From Aquibium microcysteis (GTDB lineage: Bacteria > Pseudomonadota > Alphaproteobacteria > Rhizobiales > Rhizobiaceae), in NCBI RefSeq assembly GCF_014495845.1, contig NZ_CP061080.1, positions 3,027,001-3,091,000 on the forward strand: a stretch of 64,000 nt of DNA. The letters run 5' to 3'. The translations under genes and the position numbers were made by a program. The notes beneath the pieces were generated by a model, which saw only the letters and a program-made list of their open reading frames with translations, was not told the origin of the DNA and did not search any database. Shown here piece by piece: positions 17,403 through 25,344 of this stretch. Numbering within the stretch: position 1 is the first letter of the stretch; every line of letters starts with the position of its first letter.

Positions 17403-17975
17403 ATGGCACATGGAGCGACGCCGGAGCCGACGAACGGCTCCGGCTGGGGCAGGCGCATCCGCGCCACCGCCGACATGATCTCGAACGGGCTCAACGTGAT
17501 CGGCACGCTGCTGATCCTGGCGCTCGTCGTGCTGGTCAATGCCGACGTGCTCGGCCGGAACCTCTTCCTGGCGCCGATTTCGGGCGTGCCTGAAATCGTC
17601 TCGATGTCGATCGTGGCGATCGTCTTCCTGCAGGTCTCGCAGGCGTTCCGCATGGGACGGTTCACCCGCACCGACGCCCTGCTCGACGCCATCGCCCGAC
17701 GCTCGCCGCGGCTGCGGGCGGCGGTCGAACTGATCTATGTCGCCGCCGCCCTGGCCCTCGTCTGGTTCCTCCTCTCCGCCAGCTGGCCCCTCTTCGAGAA
17801 GGCCTGGGAACGGGGCACCTATGTCGGGACGGTCGGCGACTTCACGGCTCCTGAATGGCCGGTGAAGCTGGTGATCCTCATCGGCTGCGCCGCCCTCATC
17901 ATGCAGATGCTCATCGCCGGCGCGATCGCATTGTCCGGCCTCCTCGGGCGCGGGAACGGCGGAGCGGCCCGATGA
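17403..17975 (+). CDS. TRAP transporter small permease, DctQ family
   Basis: A 190-residue membrane protein with four predicted helices (for example VIGTLLILALVVLVNADVL and LVILIGCAALIMQMLIAGAI) and the DctQ segment FRMGRFTRTDAL. It supports the large permease. The start lies 46 bases after the binding-protein gene, and the end overlaps the DctM gene by four bases. Confidence 0.9.
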   Translation: MAHGATPEPTNGSGWGRRIRATADMISNGLNVIGTLLILALVVLVNADVLGRNLFLAPISGVPEIVSMSIVAIVFLQVSQAFRMGRFTRTDALLDAIARRSPRLRAAVELIYVAAALALVWFLLSASWPLFEKAWERGTYVGTVGDFTAPEWPVKLVILIGCAALIMQMLIAGAIALSGLLGRGNGGAAR

Positions 17976-19285
17976 GCTCCTTCGAGATCGGGCTCGCCAC
18001 GCTCGGCGCCATGATCGTGCTGGTCTATGCCGGCCTGTGGGTGCCGATCGCGCTCATGCTGTGCTCCTATGTCGGCGTCTGGATGATGAAGGGATCGCCG
18101 CTGCTGGCCGGCAAGCTGCTGGCTCTCGCCGCCTCCGAAACCATCTCCTCCTACTTCTTCGGCGTGGTGCCGCTGTTCGTGCTGATGGGCTTCCTCGTCT
18201 CGGTGACCGGGCTCGGCCGCGACGCCTTCGACGTCGCCAACCAGCTCTTCCGAAGGCTGAAGGGCGGGCTCGGCGTGTCGACCGTCGCCGCCAACGCCAT
18301 CTTCGCCGCCATCACCGGCATCTCGATCGCCTCGGCGGCCGTGTTCACCAGGCTCGCCGTGCCCGAGATGGTCCGGCACGGCTACACCAAGAAGTTCTCG
18401 GTCGGCGTCGTCGCCGGCTCGTCGGTTCTCGGCATGCTGATCCCGCCGAGCCTGCTCCTGATCCTCTACGGCCTGCTGACGGAACAGTCGGTCGGCGACC
18501 TGTTCCTCGCCGGCGTGCTGCCGGGCATCCTTCTCGCCGTCGTCTTTGCCGGGGGCGTCATCCTGATGGCCTATTTCTGGCCCTCCTTCATCGGCGAGAA
18601 CCTGTCGGGCGACACCGAACACGACATGTCGGGGCGCGATCTCGCCGCCAAGGGTCTGCCGATCGCGACGCTGATCGCGCTGGTGCTCGGCGGCCTCTAC
18701 GCCGGCTTCTTCACCCCGATCGAGGCCGGCGCCGTCGGCTGTCTCGGCGCCATCGCCATCGGACTGGCGCGCCGGGCGCTGACGTGGCGCAGCTTCTGGG
18801 AGGTGCTGACCGACACCGGCCTGGTGACGGCCTCGATCTCCTTCCTGATCATCGCCGCGCAGATGTATTCGCGCATGCTGTCGCTGTCCGGCCTGCCAGC
18901 GGAGTTCGGCTCCTTCGTCGCCACCGCCGACATCGGCTTCTGGAGCGTGATCCTGGCCTACGTGCTGCTCGTGATCCTGATGGGGACGATCCTCGACTCG
19001 TCCTCGATCATGCTGATCCTGGTCCCGCTGATGCTGCCCGTCATCATCCCGATGGGCGTGGACCTCGTCTGGTTCGGGATCGTCACCGTGATCGCGGTGG
19101 AGATCGGGCTGTTGACGCCGCCGTTCGGGCTCTCGGTCTTCGTCATCAAATCGACGCTGAACGACGATTCGATCTCGCTCGGCGAGATCTTCCGCGGCGC
19201 GGCCCCCTTCGCCATCATGATGGGGCTCGTGCTCGCGCTCGTCCTCGCCTTCCCGTTCCTCGCCACCGGCCTACTCGCCCGCTAG
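17972..19285 (+). CDS. TRAP transporter large permease, DctM family
   Basis: The 437-residue ion-coupled permease of the TRAP set, with about a dozen hydrophobic segments. Family motifs include ITGISIASAAVFTRLAVPEM near residue 120 and VTVIAVEIGLLTPPFGLSVF near residue 370. It begins at an ATGA overlap with DctQ. The gene directly downstream (cyclase-family hydrolase) starts 14 bases after the stop, so import and catabolism are co-expressed. Confidence 0.93.
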   Translation: MSSFEIGLATLGAMIVLVYAGLWVPIALMLCSYVGVWMMKGSPLLAGKLLALAASETISSYFFGVVPLFVLMGFLVSVTGLGRDAFDVANQLFRRLKGGLGVSTVAANAIFAAITGISIASAAVFTRLAVPEMVRHGYTKKFSVGVVAGSSVLGMLIPPSLLLILYGLLTEQSVGDLFLAGVLPGILLAVVFAGGVILMAYFWPSFIGENLSGDTEHDMSGRDLAAKGLPIATLIALVLGGLYAGFFTPIEAGAVGCLGAIAIGLARRALTWRSFWEVLTDTGLVTASISFLIIAAQMYSRMLSLSGLPAEFGSFVATADIGFWSVILAYVLLVILMGTILDSSSIMLILVPLMLPVIIPMGVDLVWFGIVTVIAVEIGLLTPPFGLSVFVIKSTLNDDSISLGEIFRGAAPFAIMMGLVLALVLAFPFLATGLLAR

Positions 19286-19299
19286 TCCCGGAGACCGCC

Positions 19300-20076
19300 A
19301 TGCCGCGCCGCATCATCGACCTGTCCGTCGCCCTCGAGATGGGGATCGCCTCCGATCCGCCGATGGCGCTGCCGAAGATCGACTATCTCGACCACCAGAT
19401 GACGGGCGGGCAGATCCTGCCCTTCTTCCCCGGTCTGACGAAGGACCAGCTGCCGAACGGCGAGGGCTGGGCGGTGGAGCAGCTCAGCGTCTCCACCCAC
19501 AACGGCACCCATCTCGACGCGCCCTATCACTACGCCTCGACCATGAACGATGGCGAGCGGGCGATCACCATCGACGAGGTGCCGCTGGAATGGTGCTTCA
19601 ACCCGGGCGTCAAGCTCGACTTCCGCCACATGGAGGACGGCTACGTGGCCACCGCCGCGGACGTCGAGGCGGAGCTGAAGCGCATCGGCCACGACCTGCG
19701 CCCGCTCGACATCGTGGTGGTGAACACCGCCGCCGGCGCCCGCTACGGCCAGCCCGACTACGTCGCGCGCGGCTGCGGGATGGGCCGCGAGGCGACGATC
19801 TGGCTGCTCGAGCGCGGCGTGCGCGTGACCGGCACCGACGCCTGGAGCTGGGACGCGCCCTTCGTCCACACGGCGAAGCGGTTCGCGCAGACGCAGGACC
19901 CGAAGATCATCTGGGAAGGCCATCGCGCCGGCATGGAGATCGGCTACTGCCACATCGAGAAGCTGGCGAATCTCGACCGGCTGCCGGCGAACGGCTACGA
20001 GATCGCCTGCTTCCCCTTCAAGATCAAGGCGGCGTCCGCGGGCTTCACCCGCGCCGTCGCGATCTTCGAGGACTAG
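19300..20076 (+). CDS. Cyclase-family hydrolase (kynurenine-formamidase-like)
   Basis: A 258-residue metal-dependent hydrolase of the cyclase family. The defining HxGTHxDxPxH motif is present as HNGTHLDAPYH at about residues 67-77. Family members open amide, ester or lactone-like bonds (kynurenine formamidase, isatin hydrolase). Near the C-terminus GYEIACFPFKIKAASAGFTR matches the active-site closing segment. It is the first enzyme after the TRAP transporter and is followed after 3 bases by an FAH-family enzyme. The substrate is not known. Confidence 0.88.
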   Translation: MPRRIIDLSVALEMGIASDPPMALPKIDYLDHQMTGGQILPFFPGLTKDQLPNGEGWAVEQLSVSTHNGTHLDAPYHYASTMNDGERAITIDEVPLEWCFNPGVKLDFRHMEDGYVATAADVEAELKRIGHDLRPLDIVVVNTAAGARYGQPDYVARGCGMGREATIWLLERGVRVTGTDAWSWDAPFVHTAKRFAQTQDPKIIWEGHRAGMEIGYCHIEKLANLDRLPANGYEIACFPFKIKAASAGFTRAVAIFED

Positions 20077-20079
20077 GCG

Positions 20080-21018
20080 GTGCGTCTCGCCACCGTCGTC
20101 GCCTCGGGCCGCGAATTCGTGGCAGCCGTTCAGTCGGAAGGCCGGCTCCTCGACCTTGCGCATGCCGCAAGGCTGGCGGGGCAGGACGGGTCCGCCTTCG
20201 CCACCATGCAGGCGCTGATCGAGGCCGGTCCGGACGGACTGGACGCGGCGCGCGGCCTGCTCGCCGCACCGCCCGCCGAGGCCCTGGTGGAGGAAGCGTC
20301 GGTGGTCTTCCGCGCGCCCCTGCCCCGCCCGGTGCGAATGCGTGACTGCCTGGCCTTCGAGGCGCATCTGCGCAATGCCTACGACCAGGCGGAAAAGCGG
20401 ACGGGCAAGCGCTATGAAATCCCCGCGGTCTGGTACGAGCAGCCGATCTACTACAAGTGCAACCATCTGTCGGTGATCGGCCACGGGCAGGACACGCTCT
20501 GGCCGTCCTACTCGTCCTTCATGGACTACGAGCTGGAGCTCGCCGTCATCATCGGCACCGGCGGCGTGGACATTCCGGCCGAGCGGGCGATGGAGCACGT
20601 CTTCGGCTACACGATCTTCAACGACATGTCGGCGCGCGACGCGCAGCTGAAGGAGACGCCCGGCCAGCTCGGCCCCACCAAGGGCAAGGATTTCGACACC
20701 GGCAACATCCTCGGCCCCTACATCCTCACGGCCGACGAAGTGACGCATCCGGTCGCGCTCGACATGGAGGTGCGCGTCAACGGCGAGCGCTGGGGCGGGG
20801 GAAACTCGCGCGACATGCACCACTCCTTCGCGCGGATCATCTCCTACCTCTCGACCTCCGAGTCGCTCTTCGCCGGCGAGGTGATCGGCTCGGGCACGGT
20901 CGGCACCGGTTGTGCGCTGGAGGTCGGCCGCCAGCTGGCGCCGGGCGACGTGATCGAACTCACCGTCGAGCGCATCGGCACGCTCAGGAACCGCATCGTG
21001 AAGCCACGGCCAAGCTGA
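20080..21018 (+). CDS. Fumarylacetoacetate-hydrolase-family protein
   Basis: A 312-residue FAH-family enzyme, which cleaves C-C bonds of acylpyruvates, decarboxylates, or dehydrates related keto acids using a divalent metal. Metal-ligand motifs are MDYELELAVIIG near residue 150 and FNDMSARDAQ near residue 182, with GKDFDTGNILGPY following. A GTG start at 20080 lies three bases after the previous stop. In this block it probably acts on an intermediate made by the cyclase-family hydrolase; this order is inference. Confidence 0.9.
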   Translation: MRLATVVASGREFVAAVQSEGRLLDLAHAARLAGQDGSAFATMQALIEAGPDGLDAARGLLAAPPAEALVEEASVVFRAPLPRPVRMRDCLAFEAHLRNAYDQAEKRTGKRYEIPAVWYEQPIYYKCNHLSVIGHGQDTLWPSYSSFMDYELELAVIIGTGGVDIPAERAMEHVFGYTIFNDMSARDAQLKETPGQLGPTKGKDFDTGNILGPYILTADEVTHPVALDMEVRVNGERWGGGNSRDMHHSFARIISYLSTSESLFAGEVIGSGTVGTGCALEVGRQLAPGDVIELTVERIGTLRNRIVKPRPS

Positions 21019-21068
21019 CGGCGCCGGACTCGCGAGACGAAAACGACAGACACATCAGGGAGGACCCC

Positions 21069-22007
21069 ATGGCCCGCAAGAACGACAAGATCATCATCAC
21101 CTGCGCCGTCACCGGCGGCGTCCACACGCCGACCATGTCGGACGCGCTGCCGATCACGCCCGACGAGATCGCCAAGCAGTCGATCGATGCGGCCGAGGCC
21201 GGTGCGGCGATCCTGCACCTGCACGCCCGCGACCCCGAGACCGGCAAGCCGACGCCGGATCCGGAAGTCTTCATGCAGTTCCTGCCGCGCATCAAGCAGG
21301 CGACCGACGCGGTGGTGAACATCACCACCGGCGGCGGGCTCGGCATGACCGTGCAGGAGCGGCTGGCGGCACCGCTCAAGGCCGAGCCGGAACTCTGCTC
21401 GCTCAACATGGGCTCGATGAATTTCGCGCTGCACCCGATGGCCGGCAAGTACAAGGAGTGGAAGCATTCCTGGGAGAAGCCGTACCTGGAAGCGACGGAC
21501 GACTACATCTTCCGCAACACTTTCCGCGACATCGCCTACATCCTGCAGCATCTCGGCGAAGGCTGCGGCACGCGCTTCGAGCACGAGTGCTACGACATCG
21601 GCCACCTCTACAACCTGGCCCATTTCGTCGACAAGGGCCTGGTGAAGCCGCCCTTCCTCGTCCAGTCCATCTTCGGCATCCTGGGCGGCATCGGTGCCGA
21701 GGTCGAGAACGTCGCCTTCATGAAGCAGACCGCCGACCGGCTGTTCGGCGACGACTACGTCTGGTCGGTGCTGGCGGCGGGCCGCTTCCAGATGCCCTTC
21801 ATCACGCAGGCCGCCCTTCTCGGCGGCCACGTGCGCGTCGGGCTGGAGGACTCGCTCTACATCGGCAAGGGAAGGCTTGCCGGCTCGAATGCCGAGCAGG
21901 TGGCCAAGATCCGCACCATCCTCGAGGAACTCGGCCACGGCATCGCGACGCCGGCAGAGGCCCGCGCGATGCTCGCCCTCAAGGGCGGCGACCGGGTGGC
22001 CTTCTGA
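21069..22007 (+). CDS. 3-keto-5-aminohexanoate cleavage family protein (BKACE, DUF849)
   Basis: A 312-residue TIM-barrel enzyme of the BKACE family. These enzymes condense a beta-keto acid with acetyl-CoA to give acetoacetate and a new acyl-CoA. The metal-binding motif HLHARDPETG is at about residues 47-56, and the family segments NITTGGGLGMT and GGHVRVGLEDSLYIGKG are present. GGGAGGA stands before the ATG. The beta-keto acid handled here is unknown; the surrounding hydrolases should generate it. Confidence 0.92.
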   Translation: MARKNDKIIITCAVTGGVHTPTMSDALPITPDEIAKQSIDAAEAGAAILHLHARDPETGKPTPDPEVFMQFLPRIKQATDAVVNITTGGGLGMTVQERLAAPLKAEPELCSLNMGSMNFALHPMAGKYKEWKHSWEKPYLEATDDYIFRNTFRDIAYILQHLGEGCGTRFEHECYDIGHLYNLAHFVDKGLVKPPFLVQSIFGILGGIGAEVENVAFMKQTADRLFGDDYVWSVLAAGRFQMPFITQAALLGGHVRVGLEDSLYIGKGRLAGSNAEQVAKIRTILEELGHGIATPAEARAMLALKGGDRVAF

Positions 22008-22501
22008 TGAACGCCCCCGTCACGGACAGGGCGGTCGTGCAGTTCGACTGCACCGGCCACGCCGTCGGCAAGATGCGCAACGAACTGTCGGTCACCATGG
22101 TGCAGCCCTTCCCCGAGGGGCCGTTCGAGATGGCGACCGACGAGGGTTCCTTCCACGGCGGAGATGCCTCGGCGCCGCCGCCGCTGGCGCTGTTCGTCGG
22201 CGCGCTGACCGGCTGCATCATGACGCAGATCCGCGCCTTCGCCAAAAGGCTCGGCGTGAAGATCGACGACCTGAAGGTCGAGACGCGGGTGCAGTGGAAC
22301 TGGCAGGCGGTGGGCCCGGTCTACGAGACGGCGCCGAAGGCCTTCGAGATCGACGTGCTGATCGACAGTTCCTCGCCGCAGGACAAGGTGATCGAGCTGA
22401 TCGAGACCGCCAAGAAGGGCTGCTTCATCGAGCAGACGCTCGGCCGGCACAACACGATCCGCCACCGGATGAAGACGGCGGACGGCTGGAAGGAGGTCTG
22501 A
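22007..22501 (+). CDS. OsmC-family protein
   Basis: A 164-residue OsmC/Ohr-fold protein. Two cysteines sit in the family positions (ALTGCIMTQIRAFAKRLGV near residue 66 and KKGCFIEQTL near residue 137), consistent with thiol-based peroxide or persulfide chemistry. It overlaps the BKACE stop by one base. OsmC proteins inside catabolic operons are usually accessory detoxification functions; the role here is unproven. Confidence 0.85.
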   Translation: MNAPVTDRAVVQFDCTGHAVGKMRNELSVTMVQPFPEGPFEMATDEGSFHGGDASAPPPLALFVGALTGCIMTQIRAFAKRLGVKIDDLKVETRVQWNWQAVGPVYETAPKAFEIDVLIDSSSPQDKVIELIETAKKGCFIEQTLGRHNTIRHRMKTADGWKEV

Positions 22502-22502
22502 G

Positions 22503-23525
22503 ATGGCCAATCCGATCGACGGCTTCACCGTGACGAAGGCCGACATCTCCTATGTCGGCCACGATCTGCAGCGGCCAGAATGCATCCTTGCCGAGCGCGA
22601 CGGCAGCCTGTGGGCCGCCGACGCGCGCTCGGGCGTCATGCACATCAAGCCGGACGGCACGCAGGAGCTGATCGCGCAGAGCCACGCCGACGCGTTTGCG
22701 ACCGCCACCGACGAGGCGACGCGCTTCACGCAGGGGACGCTGCCGAACGGTCTCGCCTTCGCCCGCGACGGTTCGATCTACATCTCCAATTTCGGTACCG
22801 ACTGCCTGGAACTGATGACCCGCGCGGGCCAGACCAGGGTGCTGATCGACAAGGTCGACGGCCAGCCGATCGGCAAGGTCAACTTCGTCCTGCGCGACTC
22901 CAGGGACCGGCTCTGGGTGACGGTCTCGACCCAGATCCGGAACTGGATGGAGGCGGCGAGCCGCCGCGTCGAGGACGGGTCGATCCTGCTGGTCGACGGC
23001 GACACGGTGCGCACGGTCGCCACCGGCATCGCCTTCACCAATGAAATCCGGCTCGATGCGAAGGAGGAGTGGCTCTACGTGGTGGAGACCACCGGCCGGA
23101 AGATCACCCGCTTCCGGGTGGCGGCCGACGGCTCGCTGTCGGAGCGCCAGACCTTCGGCCCCGAGGACCACGGCGCCTTCATCGACGGCATCGCCTTCGA
23201 CGCCCACGGCAATCTCTGGGGCACGCATGTGATGACCGACCGCATCTTCGCCATCACCCCGGAGGGCGAGCTCAGGATCATCCTCGACGACGACAATCCG
23301 GAGGCGAGCCGGCGCCTGCTCGACGCCTTCGATCGCGGCGCCGCCACGCCCGACCTGATGCTGGCCGCCGGCGGGACCATCGCGCCCTGGTTCGCCAGCG
23401 TCACCTTCGGCGGCCCGGACCTGAAGACGGTCTACATCGGCTCGCTGCGCGGCACGAGGATCCCGTTCTTCCGCAGCCCGGTGGCCGGCCTGCCGATGGT
23501 GCACTGGAACGACCCGCGGCCGTGA
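22503..23525 (+). CDS. SMP-30/gluconolactonase/LRE-family protein
   Basis: A 340-residue six-bladed beta-propeller of the SMP-30 family, typically a calcium- or zinc-dependent lactonase. Recognisable parts are GTLPNGLAFARDGSIYISNF near residue 80, TGIAFTNEIRLDAKEEWLYV near residue 175 and GIAFDAHGNLWGTHVMTDRI near residue 230. A full Shine-Dalgarno (AAGGAGGT) overlaps the end of the OsmC gene. As last gene of the TRAP block it probably hydrolyses a lactone intermediate. Confidence 0.9.
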   Translation: MANPIDGFTVTKADISYVGHDLQRPECILAERDGSLWAADARSGVMHIKPDGTQELIAQSHADAFATATDEATRFTQGTLPNGLAFARDGSIYISNFGTDCLELMTRAGQTRVLIDKVDGQPIGKVNFVLRDSRDRLWVTVSTQIRNWMEAASRRVEDGSILLVDGDTVRTVATGIAFTNEIRLDAKEEWLYVVETTGRKITRFRVAADGSLSERQTFGPEDHGAFIDGIAFDAHGNLWGTHVMTDRIFAITPEGELRIILDDDNPEASRRLLDAFDRGAATPDLMLAAGGTIAPWFASVTFGGPDLKTVYIGSLRGTRIPFFRSPVAGLPMVHWNDPRP

Positions 23526-23719
23526 GGCGGGATCGGGCGCGGACCGACGACCAGGCCGCCGGCGGCTTCCTCGGGACGTCGGGTGCGGTGGAGTGCGGCA
23601 CAACTGCAACGCGTCCGCAAGATTGTATCGGAGGCAGACGGAAGTCCCCGCAACGCGATTGCAACCGGCCGTGATCTCGCTACTCTCGATGGAAACATCG
23701 AGGAAGGGGGAGTATCGTC

Positions 23720-24085
23720 ATGCGTGCGGAAGTCTTCATTCTGGCTGTGTCACTGACGGGGGCTGCGATCCTTTCGCCGCTTGCTGGCGCACGGGCCGGA
23801 TCGCTGGCGGGCAGCGAGGGCGAGGTGAAGCGGCGGCACATCTTCGACAATCTGGAGTACGGGCCGTGCAAGGACGGCTACAGGAAATACGTCGCCGCTG
23901 GCGGCCACTCCGCCTACGCCTCGTCGCCGAGCGGTTTCGGCAACGAGGCCTATGTCTGCTCCTGGCGCCTGAACTTCGCCACCAAGGCCAAGGCGGAAGC
24001 CGCCGCGCTGGCCGATTGCCGGGCGGGCGTGAAGAGGTACAGGCACGAGGTCTTCGGCCCCTGCGAGGTCGTCGCGTCGAAGTAG
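23720..24085 (+). CDS. Small exported cysteine-containing protein, copy 1
   Basis: A 121-residue protein of unknown function. A signal peptide ends near residue 26 (LSPLAGARA). The mature part begins GSLAGSEGEVKRR and has four cysteines (GPC, VCSWRLNF, DCRAG, GPCEV) that could form two disulfides. The segment CSWRLNFATKAKAEAAALAD recalls DUF4189-like exported domains. The next gene on the same strand is a gap-free paralogue of identical length. Confidence 0.75.
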   Translation: MRAEVFILAVSLTGAAILSPLAGARAGSLAGSEGEVKRRHIFDNLEYGPCKDGYRKYVAAGGHSAYASSPSGFGNEAYVCSWRLNFATKAKAEAAALADCRAGVKRYRHEVFGPCEVVASK

Positions 24086-24218
24086 TCCCGCCGACCGGCG
24101 CCGACGACCGGCGATGGTCCGAAGGGGCCTGCAGGCGCATGAGCCTGTCGATATGCGGGTATGGAGCCCGCAACCGTCCCGCGAATCGAGAAGCTTGGGG
24201 CCAGAGGAGGACGTGAGG

Positions 24219-24584
24219 GTGGGTTCAGGACGCAGGATGGCTGGACTGGCCATCGCCGGCGCGGTGATCGCCGCCTCGCTCGCGCCGGCGCAGGCCGGTT
24301 CGCTCGCGGGAGACAAGGGCGAGGTGCGACGGGCGCCGCGTTTCGGAACCATGGTCCACGGCCCCTGCGAAGGCGGATACGACCGCTACGTCGCGGCGTC
24401 CGGCCATTCCGCCTATGTCAGCACGCCCGACGGCTACGGCAACGAGCATTTCATCTGCTCCTGGCGGCTGAACTTTCCGTCGAAGGCGGCGGCCGAGGAC
24501 ATGGCGCTGAAAGACTGCGAGGCCGGCCTGAAGAAATACAAGTTCCCGATCTTCGGACGCTGCGCGGTGCTGGCGTCCAAATAG
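24219..24584 (+). CDS. Small exported cysteine-containing protein, copy 2
   Basis: A 121-residue paralogue of the protein encoded at 23720-24085. The mature regions align without gaps and all four cysteines are conserved (GPC, ICSWRLNF, DCEAG, GRCAV). The GTG at 24219 is chosen: AGGAGG lies 8 bases upstream, a signal peptide follows (GLAIAGAVIAASLAPAQA), and the length then equals copy 1. A GTG at 24213 or ATG at 24237 are alternatives. The pair is a tandem duplication that has already diverged. Function is unknown. Confidence 0.7.
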   Translation: MGSGRRMAGLAIAGAVIAASLAPAQAGSLAGDKGEVRRAPRFGTMVHGPCEGGYDRYVAASGHSAYVSTPDGYGNEHFICSWRLNFPSKAAAEDMALKDCEAGLKKYKFPIFGRCAVLASK

Positions 24585-24704
24585 AGCCGCTCGCGGAAAC
24601 GGGACCCGCGCCACCGGACGGGAGCGGGTGGAGGTTTCCGACCCGCTAATGGCGCCGGCACCCAAAGGTTGCAGGCGCAAGAGACTGGCGCGACCCGTCA
24701 GGCA

Positions 24705-24732
24705 CGAGGCGATCCGCCGGCGGATCGCCTCG
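24705..24732. repeat. Perfect 28-bp palindrome between convergent genes
   Basis: CGAGGCGATCCGCC is followed directly by its reverse complement, with no spacer. It lies between a plus-strand gene ending at 24584 and a minus-strand gene ending at 24789. A bidirectional transcription stop is the simplest reading, although no T-tract follows on either strand. A protein-binding site is possible. Confidence 0.6.
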
Positions 24733-24788
24733 CCATCCGGAAGCGAAGCGCGATGGGTCCGGCCGGGATGCTCCCGCGCACCGGAGCC

Positions 24789-25175
24789 CTATTCCTCGAG
24801 CACGATCTCCTCCGTCTGGCCGCCCTCGCAGACGTAGCAGCAGTCGGCGCAGCTCTCGGCATTGCCGGGGCCCACGCCCCAATAGGTGCTCTCGTCGCCG
24901 TCGATCCAGGCCCCGTAGCAGATCCGCTCGCCTTCCTCGCAGGCCAGCGACATCTCGCGCGCTTCGCCGTCGTCGAGGTAGAAATCCTGGCCCCTGCCCG
25001 GCCAGACGTGATCGCGGTCCTGGCTGTAGAGTTCCACGCGTACGGCGTTGGGGTGGTTGTTGCGGATGACGAAGGTGACGTCGGATGCCTTGGCTGGAAT
25101 GACGGACGGCAGCAGGCAGACGGCAGACAGGGACAGGAGCGACGCGACGAGACGGCGCGCGGGCATGCGAGACAT
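24789..25175 (-). CDS. Exported cysteine-rich hypothetical protein
   Basis: A 128-residue protein with a signal peptide ending near residue 31 (PSVIPAKA). The mature part is acidic (FYLDDGEAREMSLACEEGER) and has a C-terminal cluster of cysteines (CADCCYVCEGG) suggesting disulfides or metal binding. The ATG at 25175, which follows GAGGGGG by 9 bases, is preferred over upstream starts that would precede the signal peptide by about 40 residues. I do not recognise the family. Confidence 0.65.
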   Translation of the reverse strand: MSRMPARRLVASLLSLSAVCLLPSVIPAKASDVTFVIRNNHPNAVRVELYSQDRDHVWPGRGQDFYLDDGEAREMSLACEEGERICYGAWIDGDESTYWGVGPGNAESCADCCYVCEGGQTEEIVLEE

Positions 25176-25344
25176 CGGAAGAACCCCCTCAGGAACGCGG
25201 CCGGATGGCCGCAGCATGATCATCGCACGCCGGCACCGGCGCGAAAAGACCGACGCGACGCCGCGCACAAAAATCGCTGCCGTCCGGCACGGCCGCACCC
25301 CACACGCGCGTCCCGGAGCTTGCGGCGGACGGACAAGATCGCGG

